Source of the DNA: Nonomuraea maritima
GTDB lineage: Bacteria > Actinomycetota > Actinomycetes > Streptosporangiales > Streptosporangiaceae
Assembly: GCF_900100395.1 (NCBI RefSeq)
Contig: NZ_FNFB01000012.1
Location: 62,001 to 126,000 of the forward strand
DNA length: 64,000 nt
Direction: 5' to 3'
Each line of letters opens with the position of its first letter. Position 1 is the stretch's first letter. A program made the translations under genes and the position numbers. The notes under the pieces were generated by a model. That model had not been told where the DNA came from. It did no database searches and saw only the letters and a list, made by a program, of their open reading frames with translations. Shown piece after piece: positions 1 to 7,805 of the stretch.

Positions 1-1
1 C

Positions 2-446
2 GCTCACAAGGCTGCGCTCACTCTGGTCCGCGACTACGACGTGATCGTGCACGAGGAGCTGCGGATCGCGAACATGACCCGCTCGGCGTCCGGCACGATG
101 GAAGCGCCCGGCCGCAACGTGGCGCAGAAGTCCGGGCTCAACCGTTCGATTCTGGATGCGGGTTGGGGGGTGTTCCTGACGGTCCTCGCGCACAAGGCTG
201 AAAGCGCCGGTCGAGAGCTGATCGCGGTGAATCCCGCCGACACCTCCCGCACGTGCGCCCGGTGCGGGCACTGCGTGAAGGAGAACCGCGTCACCCAGGC
301 CGAGTTCGCCTGTAGGGCGTGCGGGCATGCCGCGCACGCCGACGTGAACGCGGCGGTCAACATCCTCAGGGCAGGGCTTGCCCTTCGCCAGGCTGCGGGA
401 GCGGCTTGGCGAGAAGCCGCTCCCTTCAGGGAGCGGAGGAGTCACA
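2..446 (+). mobile_element. Right end of an IS200/IS605-type element
   Basis: The tnpB remnant ends in a perfect hairpin: an 8-bp stem, CCGCTCCC at 417-424 paired with GGGAGCGG at 429-436, with loop TTCA. GGAGTCAC follows immediately. IS200/IS605 elements end in subterminal palindromes rather than inverted repeats, and TnpB guide RNAs (omega/reRNA) are processed from this 3' end. The boundary near 446 is inferred from the hairpin. The left end is not in the window. Confidence 0.6.
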
Positions 447-499
447 GGTTCATGCTGCTTCATACGGCAGGGATTTGCTCATGTTTGAGGGACATATAG
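2..499 (+). CDS. TnpB-like IS200/IS605-family nuclease, C-terminal part (5' truncated by window)
   Basis: The reading frame is open from base 2, so only the C-terminal part is visible. It carries the TnpB/OrfB zinc finger (CARCGHC, then CRACG about 20 residues later) followed by the last RuvC motif HADVNAAVNIL. TnpB proteins are RNA-guided DNA nucleases associated with IS605 elements; TnpA, if present, lies outside the window. The frame runs on through the element's terminal hairpin to a stop at 499, adding about 25 residues beyond the hairpin that are unlikely to be functional. Read-through of the right end into flanking DNA is my inference. The family call is firm; activity cannot be judged without the N-terminal half. 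Confidence 0.85.
   Translation, partial: AHKAALTLVRDYDVIVHEELRIANMTRSASGTMEAPGRNVAQKSGLNRSILDAGWGVFLTVLAHKAESAGRELIAVNPADTSRTCARCGHCVKENRVTQAEFACRACGHAAHADVNAAVNILRAGLALRQAAGAAWREAAPFRERRSHRFMLLHTAGICSCLRDI
417..436 (+). repeat. IS right-end hairpin, probable scaffold stem of a TnpB guide RNA
   Basis: Perfect 8-bp inverted repeat with a 4-nt loop at the 3' end of tnpB. By analogy with other IS605-type elements, the RNA made here would form the guide-RNA scaffold, and the bases just after the conserved GTCAC would be the guide. The guide assignment is inference. Confidence 0.55.
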
Positions 500-508
500 G
501 GTCTGACA

Positions 509-1309
509 ATGAGGGAGATCACAAGGTGGATCGATCTTGAAGGCGCCGTCAACGCGCGCGACCTCGGCGGGCTGCCCACCCGCGACGGCGGACGGACCCG
601 CTTCGGGCGCGTCTTCCGCGCCGACAACCTGCAAGGACTCACCCGCGCGGACGTACGGCTGCTCGTCGCCGACCTGAACCTGCGGCACGTCGTCGACCTG
701 CGCTCGACGGCCGAGGTGCTGCTGGAAGGCCCGGGGCCGCTCGCCCGGGTGCCCGAGGTGCGTCACCACCACCTGACGCTGTTCCTCGAGGGCGGCCGGC
801 GCACCGACGTCGACGCCGACGTCCCCGAGGGGGTCGACGGCGACCGGGTGCTGCCCGGGGTGGGGCGGGTCGCGGACGACGAGGTGCGGGTGAGCGGCTT
901 CTACTACGGCTACCTGCGCGACCGGCCCGACGCCGTGGTGGGGGCGCTGCGCGCGATGGCGCTGGACGACGGGGCCGCGCTCGTGCACTGCGCGGCCGGC
1001 AAGGACCGTACGGGGGTGCTGTCGGCGCTGGCCCTGGAGATCACCGGGGTGACCCGGGAGGCGATCGTCGCGGACTACGTGGCGACCGGCGAACGCCTGG
1101 AGCAGATACTCAAGCGCCTCCGTCAGAGCGACGCATACCGCGACGACCTCGACTCCCGCCCCGCGGACTACCACGTCCCCCGGGCCGCCTACATGGAACG
1201 CTTCCTCACCATCCTCGACACCCGCTTCGGCGGCCCGATGGCCTGGCTCACCCACCATGGCTGGACCCCGGCCGACACCACCGCCATGAAGTCGCGCCTA
1301 CGCGACTGA
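509..1309 (+). CDS. Tyrosine/serine-type protein phosphatase (Y_phosphatase3 family)
   Basis: 266 aa. The cysteine-phosphatase P-loop is intact: HCAAGKDRTG at residues 160-169, giving nucleophile Cys161 and phosphate-binding Arg167 in the CX5R arrangement. The N-terminal NARDLGGL and GRVFRADNL segments are typical of the family that includes mycobacterial PtpB-like phosphatases. It is probably cytoplasmic, since there is no signal peptide. The substrate is unknown; related enzymes act on phosphoproteins or phosphoinositides. ATG 509 is preceded only by a weak purine stretch. It sits just beyond the IS end and is transcribed convergently with the Gfo/Idh gene, so it appears monocistronic. Confidence 0.85.
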   Translation: MREITRWIDLEGAVNARDLGGLPTRDGGRTRFGRVFRADNLQGLTRADVRLLVADLNLRHVVDLRSTAEVLLEGPGPLARVPEVRHHHLTLFLEGGRRTDVDADVPEGVDGDRVLPGVGRVADDEVRVSGFYYGYLRDRPDAVVGALRAMALDDGAALVHCAAGKDRTGVLSALALEITGVTREAIVADYVATGERLEQILKRLRQSDAYRDDLDSRPADYHVPRAAYMERFLTILDTRFGGPMAWLTHHGWTPADTTAMKSRLRD

Positions 1310-1331
1310 GCAAGGGTGGGTGCGGCCGTGG

Positions 1332-2372
1332 TCAGGTCAGCTGGACGACCGTTCGTTCGGCGGCCGAGCGGCGGGCCGCCTCCAGGACGGCCAGCACCTC
1401 GACCGCGCTCTCCGGGTCGACGGGCGGCGGGGCGCCCTCACGCAGCGCCGCCGCCACGCCCCGGTAGAAGTCGAGGTACGTGCCGGTGTCGGTGCGCACG
1501 AGCTGCTGGTCACCCGGCGTGCCGAGAAAGCCCCACCGGTCCTCCTCGTCGTCCCCGAACCCCGGCGAATCGGGCGTCATCCCGGCGCGCAGGCGCTCCT
1601 CCTGCACGTCCATGCCGTGCTTGACGAACGCCGCCGTCGAGCCGAGCACGCGGAAGCGGGGGCCGAGCCGGGCTGCGACCGAGCTGGCCCACAGGTGGGA
1701 ACGCGCGCCGCTCTCGTGCGTGAGCGCGATGAACGTGTCGTCGTCCCCCGTCACCCCCGCCCGCCGTACGTCGCTCTCGCAGTAGACCTCGCGCACCGGC
1801 CCCAGCAACTGGACGGCCTGGTCGACGAGGTGGCTGCCCAGGTCGTAGAGCAAGCCGGGGACCTCCTCAGGTCCGCCGCGCTCGCGCCACCCGCCCTTGG
1901 GCACCGGCCGCCACCGCTCGAAGCGCGACTCCAGGCGGTGCACGTCGCCGAGCCGCCCCTCCGCCACCAGCCGTCGCAGCGTCCGGAAGTCCCCGTCCCA
2001 GCGGCGGTTGTGGAACACCGTCAGCATGAGCCCCCGCTCACGCGCCAGCCGGACGAGCTCGCGGCCCTCCGCGACGGTGCGGGCCAGCGGCTTGTCCACG
2101 ACGACGGGAAGCCCGTGGGACAGCGCGGCGGTGGCCGTGCTCACGTGCGTGCGGTTCGGCGAGGCGACCACCACGAGGTCGCAACGCTCCCACAGGTCGC
2201 GGACGTCGGTCACGGCGGCGGCGCCGTACCTGCCGCCGACCTCGGCCTGGCGTTCGGGGTCGCGGGTCACCACGGCCGACAGCGTCAGGCCGGGGGTGGC
2301 CTGGATCAAAGGGGCGTGGAAGTACGCCCCGGCAACGCCGTAACCGACCAGACCGACGCGAATCTCCCTCAT
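1332..2372 (-). CDS. Gfo/Idh/MocA-family NAD(P)-dependent oxidoreductase
   Basis: 346 aa, the usual family length. The N-terminus has a Rossmann dinucleotide fold (GLVGYGVAG at 7-15), followed by the second family signature VVVDKPLA near residues 90-97 (the EKP motif as DKP, Lys94). The C-terminal alpha/beta domain carries DLGSHLVDQ, with the Asp/His pair seen in sugar dehydrogenases of this family. The substrate cannot be assigned; members oxidise sugars, inositols or related polyols. The gene is monocistronic, 60 bp from the PAC2 gene on the same strand. Confidence 0.88.
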   Translation of the reverse strand: MREIRVGLVGYGVAGAYFHAPLIQATPGLTLSAVVTRDPERQAEVGGRYGAAAVTDVRDLWERCDLVVVASPNRTHVSTATAALSHGLPVVVDKPLARTVAEGRELVRLARERGLMLTVFHNRRWDGDFRTLRRLVAEGRLGDVHRLESRFERWRPVPKGGWRERGGPEEVPGLLYDLGSHLVDQAVQLLGPVREVYCESDVRRAGVTGDDDTFIALTHESGARSHLWASSVAARLGPRFRVLGSTAAFVKHGMDVQEERLRAGMTPDSPGFGDDEEDRWGFLGTPGDQQLVRTDTGTYLDFYRGVAAALREGAPPPVDPESAVEVLAVLEAARRSAAERTVVQLT

Positions 2373-2432
2373 CGCGCCAGGCTATCCCGTCCCACCCGTT
2401 CACCCGCCCGCCTGACGAACCGGGCGCGGACC

Positions 2433-3332
2433 CTACTCCTCCTCGCGCTCGGCGAGGAACCGCTCGAACTGGGCGGCGAGCTCGTCGCCCGTGGGCATGG
2501 GCGTCGTCTCGGCCAGCAGGTTCTCCCGCTCCTCCCCGCCCGCGAAGGCGTCGTACTGCTGCTCCAGCCCCCGGATGGCGGTGGACAGCTCGCTGGAGGC
2601 GCTGATCTGCTCCTCGATCTCCGTCGTCGTACGGTCGGCCGCGTCGCGCAGCGCGTCCAGCGGGAAGACGAGCCCCGTCGACCTCGTCACGGCCTCCAGG
2701 GCGGTGACGGCCGCGGTCGGGTACTCGGCCTGCGACAGGTAGTGGGGGACGTGCACCGCGTACCCGACCACGTCGTGCCCCTTCGCGCCGAGCCGGAGCT
2801 CCACCAGCGCCGCCGCGCTGCCGGGCACCTGCACCCGTCCGAAGACGTTCGGCTGCGTGTTGATCAGCTCCGGCCGGGTGGCGTGCGCGGTGACGCCGAG
2901 CGGCCTCGTGTGGGGGACCGCCATGGGGATGCCGTGCAGCGTCACGAGCTTGCTCACCTTCAGCCTCTCGACCAGCTCGCCCACCGCCCGGGTGAACAGC
3001 TCCCACTCACGGTCCGGCTCGGGCCCGCTCAGCAGCAGGAACGGCGTGCCCGTCGCGTCTTTCGCGGCGTGGACGGACAGCTCGGGGGACTCGCACTCGA
3101 CCCAGCGGTCGGTGTCGAACGTCATGACCGGCCGGCGGGACCGGTAGTCGAGCAGCCGGTCCACGTCGAACGTCGCCACAACTTGGTGCTCCAGCTCGGC
3201 CAGCAGGTGGCCCACCGCGAGACGTCCTGCGCCACCAGCGTCAACGAAACCCTCGAAGTGATACAGCAACACCGGATCAGTCAGCTCGGGCACCTCGTCG
3301 GCGAGCTCGTAGAGATCCATCGGGTCGAACAC
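2433..3332 (-). CDS. PAC2-family protein (proteasome assembly chaperone-like)
   Basis: 299 aa. It begins MFDPMDLYELADEVPEL and continues LLYHFEGFVDAGGAG, the form typical of actinobacterial PAC2 proteins, and has the internal LVTLHGIPMAVPHTRP and GYAVHVPHYLS segments. The C-terminus is acidic and charged (QFERFLAEREEE) and probably helical. In eukaryotes PAC2 assists 20S proteasome assembly. Actinobacterial members often occur in proteasome-bearing genomes, but their role is not settled. GTG 3332 is preceded by AAAGG. Transcription is divergent from the ankyrin gene, with about 94 bp between them. Confidence 0.85.
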   Translation of the reverse strand: MFDPMDLYELADEVPELTDPVLLYHFEGFVDAGGAGRLAVGHLLAELEHQVVATFDVDRLLDYRSRRPVMTFDTDRWVECESPELSVHAAKDATGTPFLLLSGPEPDREWELFTRAVGELVERLKVSKLVTLHGIPMAVPHTRPLGVTAHATRPELINTQPNVFGRVQVPGSAAALVELRLGAKGHDVVGYAVHVPHYLSQAEYPTAAVTALEAVTRSTGLVFPLDALRDAADRTTTEIEEQISASSELSTAIRGLEQQYDAFAGGEERENLLAETTPMPTGDELAAQFERFLAEREEE

Positions 3333-3426
3333 GTTGGACAGCCTTTCCGTAGGTACGCATCACCAGAACCCATGACGTACCGGAACGATTCCGTGCAGGG
3401 CACCCTATCGAGGCAGAATGTAAGAC

Positions 3427-3801
3427 ATGGACGAAGACCCGGAGGTCGTGGAGCTCGCCACCAGGGTGTTCAACCTGGCCCGGGAGGGCGAGACCGAGAC
3501 GCTGCGCGCGTACGTGGAGGCGGGGGTGTCTGCCAACCTGGCCAACGACAAGGGCGACACCCTGCTGATGCTGGCGGCCTACCACGGCCACGCGGACACC
3601 GTACGCATGCTCACCGACCACGGCGCCGACCCCGACCGCCCGAACGACCGCGGCCAAACCCCGCTGGCCGGCGCAGTCTTCAAAAAGGAACCCACAGTCG
3701 TCCAAGCCCTACTGGCCGCCGGCGCCAACCCCCACGCAGGCCGGCCGTCCGCGATGGAAACCGCGAGGCTGTTCAATGTTCAGGAGTGGCTGGGCGCATA
3801 A
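3427..3801 (+). CDS. Small ankyrin-repeat protein
   Basis: 124 aa. After a short helical cap there are about three ankyrin units with the expected consensus: KGDTLLMLAAYHGHADTVRML near residues 42-62, then DRGQTPLAGAVFKKEPTVVQALL near 73-95, with linkers of the form GADPDRPN and GANPHAG. There is no signal peptide or membrane segment, so it is probably a cytoplasmic protein-interaction module. Small stand-alone ankyrin proteins of this size are common in actinomycetes. The partner is unknown. Confidence 0.85.
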   Translation: MDEDPEVVELATRVFNLAREGETETLRAYVEAGVSANLANDKGDTLLMLAAYHGHADTVRMLTDHGADPDRPNDRGQTPLAGAVFKKEPTVVQALLAAGANPHAGRPSAMETARLFNVQEWLGA

Positions 3802-3851
3802 GGACATGTCTTAAACGTAATAAAGAGGTTACATCACGCTATATAGCCAAT

Positions 3852-4874
3852 ATGGACTCAGGCGTCGACCATGCGTTTATGGGCATTACATCTGCGCGCC
3901 ATCCCCTCCGTATTCCCGCATTACGCTGCCCCTTCGAAAGCCAAGTAAATCCGCATGTCACAGAGGCGAGCGAAGACAGTTTCCGATGGTTGCTGGAGTC
4001 CGGCATGCTGCAGGAGCCGGAGATACTCGACCGATACCGGAGCGCCCAGTTCGGCTGGCTCACCGCGCGAGCGTATCCGCTCGTGGACCGAGACATGCTC
4101 AAGCTCCTCATGGACTGGTGTATCTGGCTCTTCGCCTTCGACGACGGCTTCTGTGAGTCGGAGACGTTCAGCAAGCACACAGGCCTCATCGCCCGTGCCC
4201 TCCCGGAGATGTTCCGTGTCCTCCACGACATCGAGTCCGACGAGCCCGTCACGAACGTCTTCGCCAAGTCCCTCCAAGAGCTCAAGGGCCGCATCGAGGT
4301 ACATGCCGAGCGCGATCAGCTCGACCGGTGGTGCACCGCGACGAAGGAGTACATCTTCGCCCAGGTGTGGGAGGCGGCGAACCGGGAGTCGGATGTGGTT
4401 CCCACTCCTGAGGACTACGTGTTCATGCGTCGGCGCACCGGCGCCATGTATCCGGTGTACGCCCTCATCGACATCGCGGGCCATCAGCGGCTAGGCCCCG
4501 AGGAATGGCACCACCCCGACATCCGGGCCCTCACCGAGCACGCCAACGACCTGGTCGTGTGGGACAACGACCTCTTTTCGTATGCCAAGGAACGGGAGCA
4601 CGACAAAGCCCGCCACAACTTGGTGAACGTGCTGATGACCCATCGCGGCTACTCCCTGCAGGAGGCTCTCGACGAAGTGGCGCTGATGCACGACCACGCC
4701 GTCGCGGAGATGGTGAGGCTACGCGCCTCGGTCGAGACCTGGGGTTCACCTGCGGTGCTCGCCTACGTGCAAGGCCTCGAACACTGGGTGCGGGGCCACA
4801 TCGAGTACTCGCTCGGCAGCGCGCGCTACATCAAGGCGTGGCCGACGAGCACCCAGTGGCTCCAAGCGTCCTGA
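3852..4874 (+). CDS. Class I terpene synthase (sesquiterpene cyclase-like)
   Basis: 340 aa from ATG 3852; ATG 3879 is an alternative start. It has every element of a bacterial class I cyclase: Asp-rich motif DDGFCE (97-102), Arg193 as pyrophosphate sensor 46 residues before the NSE triad, NDLFSYAKE (Asn239, Ser243, Glu247), and the C-terminal RY pair in SARYIKAW. These bind Mg2+ and the diphosphate of farnesyl diphosphate. The DDGFCE form resembles selinadiene-type synthases, but the product cannot be read from sequence. The upstream 50 bp and the first codons are noticeably AT-richer than their surroundings. No prenyltransferase or P450 is adjacent; the nearest P450 is 12 kb away. Confidence 0.9.
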   Translation: MDSGVDHAFMGITSARHPLRIPALRCPFESQVNPHVTEASEDSFRWLLESGMLQEPEILDRYRSAQFGWLTARAYPLVDRDMLKLLMDWCIWLFAFDDGFCESETFSKHTGLIARALPEMFRVLHDIESDEPVTNVFAKSLQELKGRIEVHAERDQLDRWCTATKEYIFAQVWEAANRESDVVPTPEDYVFMRRRTGAMYPVYALIDIAGHQRLGPEEWHHPDIRALTEHANDLVVWDNDLFSYAKEREHDKARHNLVNVLMTHRGYSLQEALDEVALMHDHAVAEMVRLRASVETWGSPAVLAYVQGLEHWVRGHIEYSLGSARYIKAWPTSTQWLQAS

Positions 4875-4893
4875 CCCTGCCCGCCCCTTGACC

Positions 4894-6996
4894 CTACGAC
4901 GAGGCGTCCAGGTCGCCCAGTGCGAGCGTGGTCGCCTCGTCTAGGTCGAGTTCGGTGCCCAGCACGAAAGCCTGTTTGTAACCATCGACGCCCAGGCGCC
5001 GCTCACACTCCTTGACGCACTTCTCATGGTCGACCGTCAGGAACGGTGCCCCCAGCATCGGCAAGCCCGCCGAGCGCCAGTTCTGGTGCAGTGCGCCGAG
5101 CAGCATAGACGCGACATCCACTCGCTCCACCGCCGCGTAGATCCGCGCCACCGTCTCGAGCGTGATGAGGGTTCCGAGCGTGTCGTGGAAGTGCCGTTTG
5201 ATTCGAAGGCTCTCTCGGGCGTTTCCCAGCGCCAGGTCTGTCCGCTTCGTGTGCAGCCTGGTCACGGACAGCGCCCAGTTCGCATAAGAACCGACCCACA
5301 GCTCGCCGCGTTCCACACAGACCTGTAGACAGTCCACCAGGAGGGACTCAGCCTCGTACAGCTCGCCCTGCGAGGTGAGCACGATCGCGAGCTCGACGAC
5401 GGCGGGCAGCAGGCCGGGATTGAGCTCCTTGTTCTCGGTGTTGAATTCGATCGCCACGCCCAGCAGCGCGCTGGCCTTCTGGAGATCACCCTGGAGCAGC
5501 GCCGCCGTGCCCTGCATCTTGGAAGACAGGATCACCGCACGCGAGTCTCCGACCTTGACCGCTTCGGTGCTGCAATGCTCGGCCGCCGTGAGCGCTCCCA
5601 CGCTGTCGCCTTGGCAGCTACGCACGTAGGAGAGCACCCAAAGGGCCTTGCACCGCTCCTTGCTCGCCTTGGGGTTGGCGACCAGCGCCCGCTCCAGATA
5701 GAGGCGGCCTTCGCGGGCGAATCCACAGCAAACCCACATGAACCAGAGCGACGACAGCAACGTCAACGCCAGTGGCTCCTTGCCAGGAGTCCGCAGTGCG
5801 TAATCGAGTGCGCTTCGGACATTGTCGTGCTCCTGGCGCATGCGAATGAACCAGTAGATCTGTCGCGGGCCTGACCAGGCCTCCTCGCCGCGCTGGGCGA
5901 GGCTCAGGTAGTACTCCAGGTGCCGCTGCTGCATCTGCTCGGACTGGCCGAGCTTCTCGAGCCACTCCTGGCCGTACTCGGCGAGGGTGTCGATCAGTTT
6001 GTAGCGCACGCCGGCGTGGTTGCTGCGGATCATCAGGATGGACTTCTCGACCAAGCCCCCGATGAGGTCGGTGATGCGCTCGGCGGACAGGCGGCTGTCG
6101 GAGCAGACGAAGCGGGCCGCGTCGAGTTCGAAGTCGCCGGCGAACACCGACAGCCGGGCCCACAGCAGCCGCTCCTCCGGCTCGCACAGCTCGTGGCTCC
6201 AGCCGATGGCCGCGCGCAGCGTCTGGTGGCGGGGCAGTGCCGTACGGCTCGCCCCGGCCAGCAGGCTGAAGCGGTCGGTCAGCAGCCCGAGTACCTGGTC
6301 GACCGACAGGGCGCGCAGACGTACGGCGGCCAGCTCGATCGCCAGCGGGATGCCGTCGAGGCGGCGGCACAGTTCGGCGATCGCGCCGATGTTGTCCTCG
6401 TCGAGCACGAATTCGGGCACGCTCGCCCCGGCCCGGTCGGCGAAGAGCTGGACGGACTCGTTGGTGAACAGGCTCTCGGTCGGGTCGTCGCCGGGCACCT
6501 GCAGCGGCGGCACCGGCACGACGTGCTCGTACGGCAGGTTGAGCGACTGGCGGCTGGTCGCCAGCACCTTCAGGTTGGGCGCGGCCTCGAGCAGCTCGTG
6601 CACCAGCTCGGCGCAGCCCTGGATGAGGTGTTCGCAGGTGTCGATGATGAGCAGCATGTCGCGCTCGCCGACCCACTCGGCGAGCGTCTCTGACTCGGCG
6701 CGCGAGGACTGGTCGGCGATGCCGAGCGCGGAGGCGATGGTGTGCTTGACCATGCCCGCGTCCTGCAGCCGGGCAAGGTCGGCGAACCAGACGCCGTCGG
6801 GGTAGCTCGCGCGCACCTGGTGGGCGAGGCGCAGCACCGTGCGGGACTTGCCCACGCCGCCGATGCCGGTCACGGTCACCAGACGTGACTCGCTGAGGTG
6901 CCGTTTGAGGTTGGCGAGGAGTCGGGTCCTGCCCACGAAGCTGGTGAGCTCCGCCGGTAGATTGCCTTCTCGCCGCCAGCCGGTCGGGGTGGCCAT
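4894..6996 (-). CDS. AfsR-like NB-ARC ATPase with TPR-rich C-terminus, no DNA-binding domain seen
   Basis: 700 aa from ATG 6996, which has GAGG 8 nt upstream. NLPAELTSFVGR introduces a STAND/NB-ARC ATPase: Walker A GIGGVGKS (44-51), Walker B LLIIDTCEHL (115-124), sensor region VLATSRQSL. A winged-helix-like segment and helical TPR-type repeats fill the rest. Relatives such as AfsR add an N-terminal SARP domain, and others end in a LuxR HTH. Neither is visible here; the C-terminus ends ATTLALGDLDASS. It may therefore act through a partner protein. It is convergent with the terpene synthase (19 bp apart), so co-function is possible but unproven. Confidence 0.8.
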   Translation of the reverse strand: MATPTGWRREGNLPAELTSFVGRTRLLANLKRHLSESRLVTVTGIGGVGKSRTVLRLAHQVRASYPDGVWFADLARLQDAGMVKHTIASALGIADQSSRAESETLAEWVGERDMLLIIDTCEHLIQGCAELVHELLEAAPNLKVLATSRQSLNLPYEHVVPVPPLQVPGDDPTESLFTNESVQLFADRAGASVPEFVLDEDNIGAIAELCRRLDGIPLAIELAAVRLRALSVDQVLGLLTDRFSLLAGASRTALPRHQTLRAAIGWSHELCEPEERLLWARLSVFAGDFELDAARFVCSDSRLSAERITDLIGGLVEKSILMIRSNHAGVRYKLIDTLAEYGQEWLEKLGQSEQMQQRHLEYYLSLAQRGEEAWSGPRQIYWFIRMRQEHDNVRSALDYALRTPGKEPLALTLLSSLWFMWVCCGFAREGRLYLERALVANPKASKERCKALWVLSYVRSCQGDSVGALTAAEHCSTEAVKVGDSRAVILSSKMQGTAALLQGDLQKASALLGVAIEFNTENKELNPGLLPAVVELAIVLTSQGELYEAESLLVDCLQVCVERGELWVGSYANWALSVTRLHTKRTDLALGNARESLRIKRHFHDTLGTLITLETVARIYAAVERVDVASMLLGALHQNWRSAGLPMLGAPFLTVDHEKCVKECERRLGVDGYKQAFVLGTELDLDEATTLALGDLDASS

Positions 6997-7108
6997 GCGC
7001 AGCCTCACGGGGGGTAGGCGACACCTGCCTTCGTATCGTACCGCCGTGATCCGGACCTGTCCCCGTAGCAAGGGAGACACCAGGTACCGGTTTGTACGCC
7101 CAGGTAGC

Positions 7109-7234
7109 ATGTCATCCGTGGAAGATTTCCTACCCGAGCAGACGTCCGACGACCTCGACCTGGGGTGGGGTGACTGGTCGCGGGACGACCAGGACGCGTT
7201 CTACCTCGAGAACAGGCCGCCTCACTGGGGCTGA
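7109..7234 (+). CDS. 41-aa conserved-looking small acidic protein
   Basis: The product is 41 aa, rich in Asp/Glu and Trp (LDLGWGDW), and ends in DAFYLENRPPHWG. This kind of C-terminus recurs in short actinobacterial proteins I recognise but cannot name. AGGTAG lies just upstream of ATG 7109; GTG 7118 is an in-frame alternative with better spacing. The stop is 3 bp before the TTG start of the following acetyltransferase, so the two are probably translationally coupled. No function is assigned. Confidence 0.6.
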   Translation: MSSVEDFLPEQTSDDLDLGWGDWSRDDQDAFYLENRPPHWG

Positions 7235-7237
7235 GCC

Positions 7238-7693
7238 TTGCCCGACCTCACCCGTTCCCTGCGCGCCGCCACTCCGGCCGACTACGACGCCATCACCGCC
7301 GTGGTCGACGAGTGGTGGGGGCGTCCGGTGTTGCCCGCTTTGCCGCGGCTCTTTCTTGACCATTTCCACCGGACCAGCCTGATCGCCGAACAGGGTGACG
7401 AGATGGTGGGGTTCCTCGTCGGGTTCATGTCGCCGTCCCTGCCGGGGGAGGCGTACATCCATTTCGTGGGCGTCGCGCCCGAGGTGCGCGCGAGCCACCT
7501 CGGCCGCGTCATGTACGAGCGCTTCTTCGACCTCGCCCGTGCCGATGGCAGGCACGTCGTACGGGCCATCACCTCGCCTGTCAACGCGGCCTCCGTCGCC
7601 TTCCATCGCCGCATGGGCTTCGCGGCCGGCGACCCCGTGGACGGTTATCACGGCCCAGGCCGCAGCATGGTCACCTTCGTCCGGGAGATCTGA
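7238..7693 (+). CDS. GNAT-family N-acetyltransferase
   Basis: 151 aa from a TTG start 3 bp after the preceding small gene. The GNAT core is complete: AYIHFVGVAPEVRASHLGRVMYERFF spans beta4 and the acetyl-CoA pyrophosphate loop, followed by NAASVAFHRRMGF, the usual beta5-alpha4 element, and a terminal strand MVTFVREI. The substrate (small molecule or protein amine) is unknown. The rare start and lack of its own ribosome site fit translational coupling to the 41-aa gene. Confidence 0.85.
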   Translation: MPDLTRSLRAATPADYDAITAVVDEWWGRPVLPALPRLFLDHFHRTSLIAEQGDEMVGFLVGFMSPSLPGEAYIHFVGVAPEVRASHLGRVMYERFFDLARADGRHVVRAITSPVNAASVAFHRRMGFAAGDPVDGYHGPGRSMVTFVREI

Positions 7694-7704
7694 CCAAGCG
7701 ATCT

Positions 7705-7757
7705 TTTCCACTTTCTGTGGAAATCTCTGACATGCCCGTATGCATTCGTCGAAATGC
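7705..7757 (+). promoter_or_regulatory. Two inverted repeats upstream of glpF, candidate operators
   Basis: TTTCCAC (7705-7711) pairs with GTGGAAA (7717-7723) across 5 bp. A second imperfect palindrome, GCATTCGTCGAAATGC, lies at 7742-7757 around TTCGTCGAA. Both lie between the GNAT stop and the glpF start at 7806. Glycerol operons of actinomycetes are commonly controlled by IclR-type (GylR) proteins; no regulator gene is adjacent. Assignment as operators is inference. Confidence 0.35.
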
Positions 7758-7805
7758 GGGAATGGATCAGGGCATTCGCGTTCGCCGGAGGAAGGGGAAC
7801 GGGCG

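Noticed and set aside
1320..4874. A 1184-residue open frame on the plus strand
   Set aside because: Its first two thirds run antisense to the Gfo/Idh and PAC2 genes with Arg/Pro-skewed sequence; only the last 340 residues (terpene synthase) are real.
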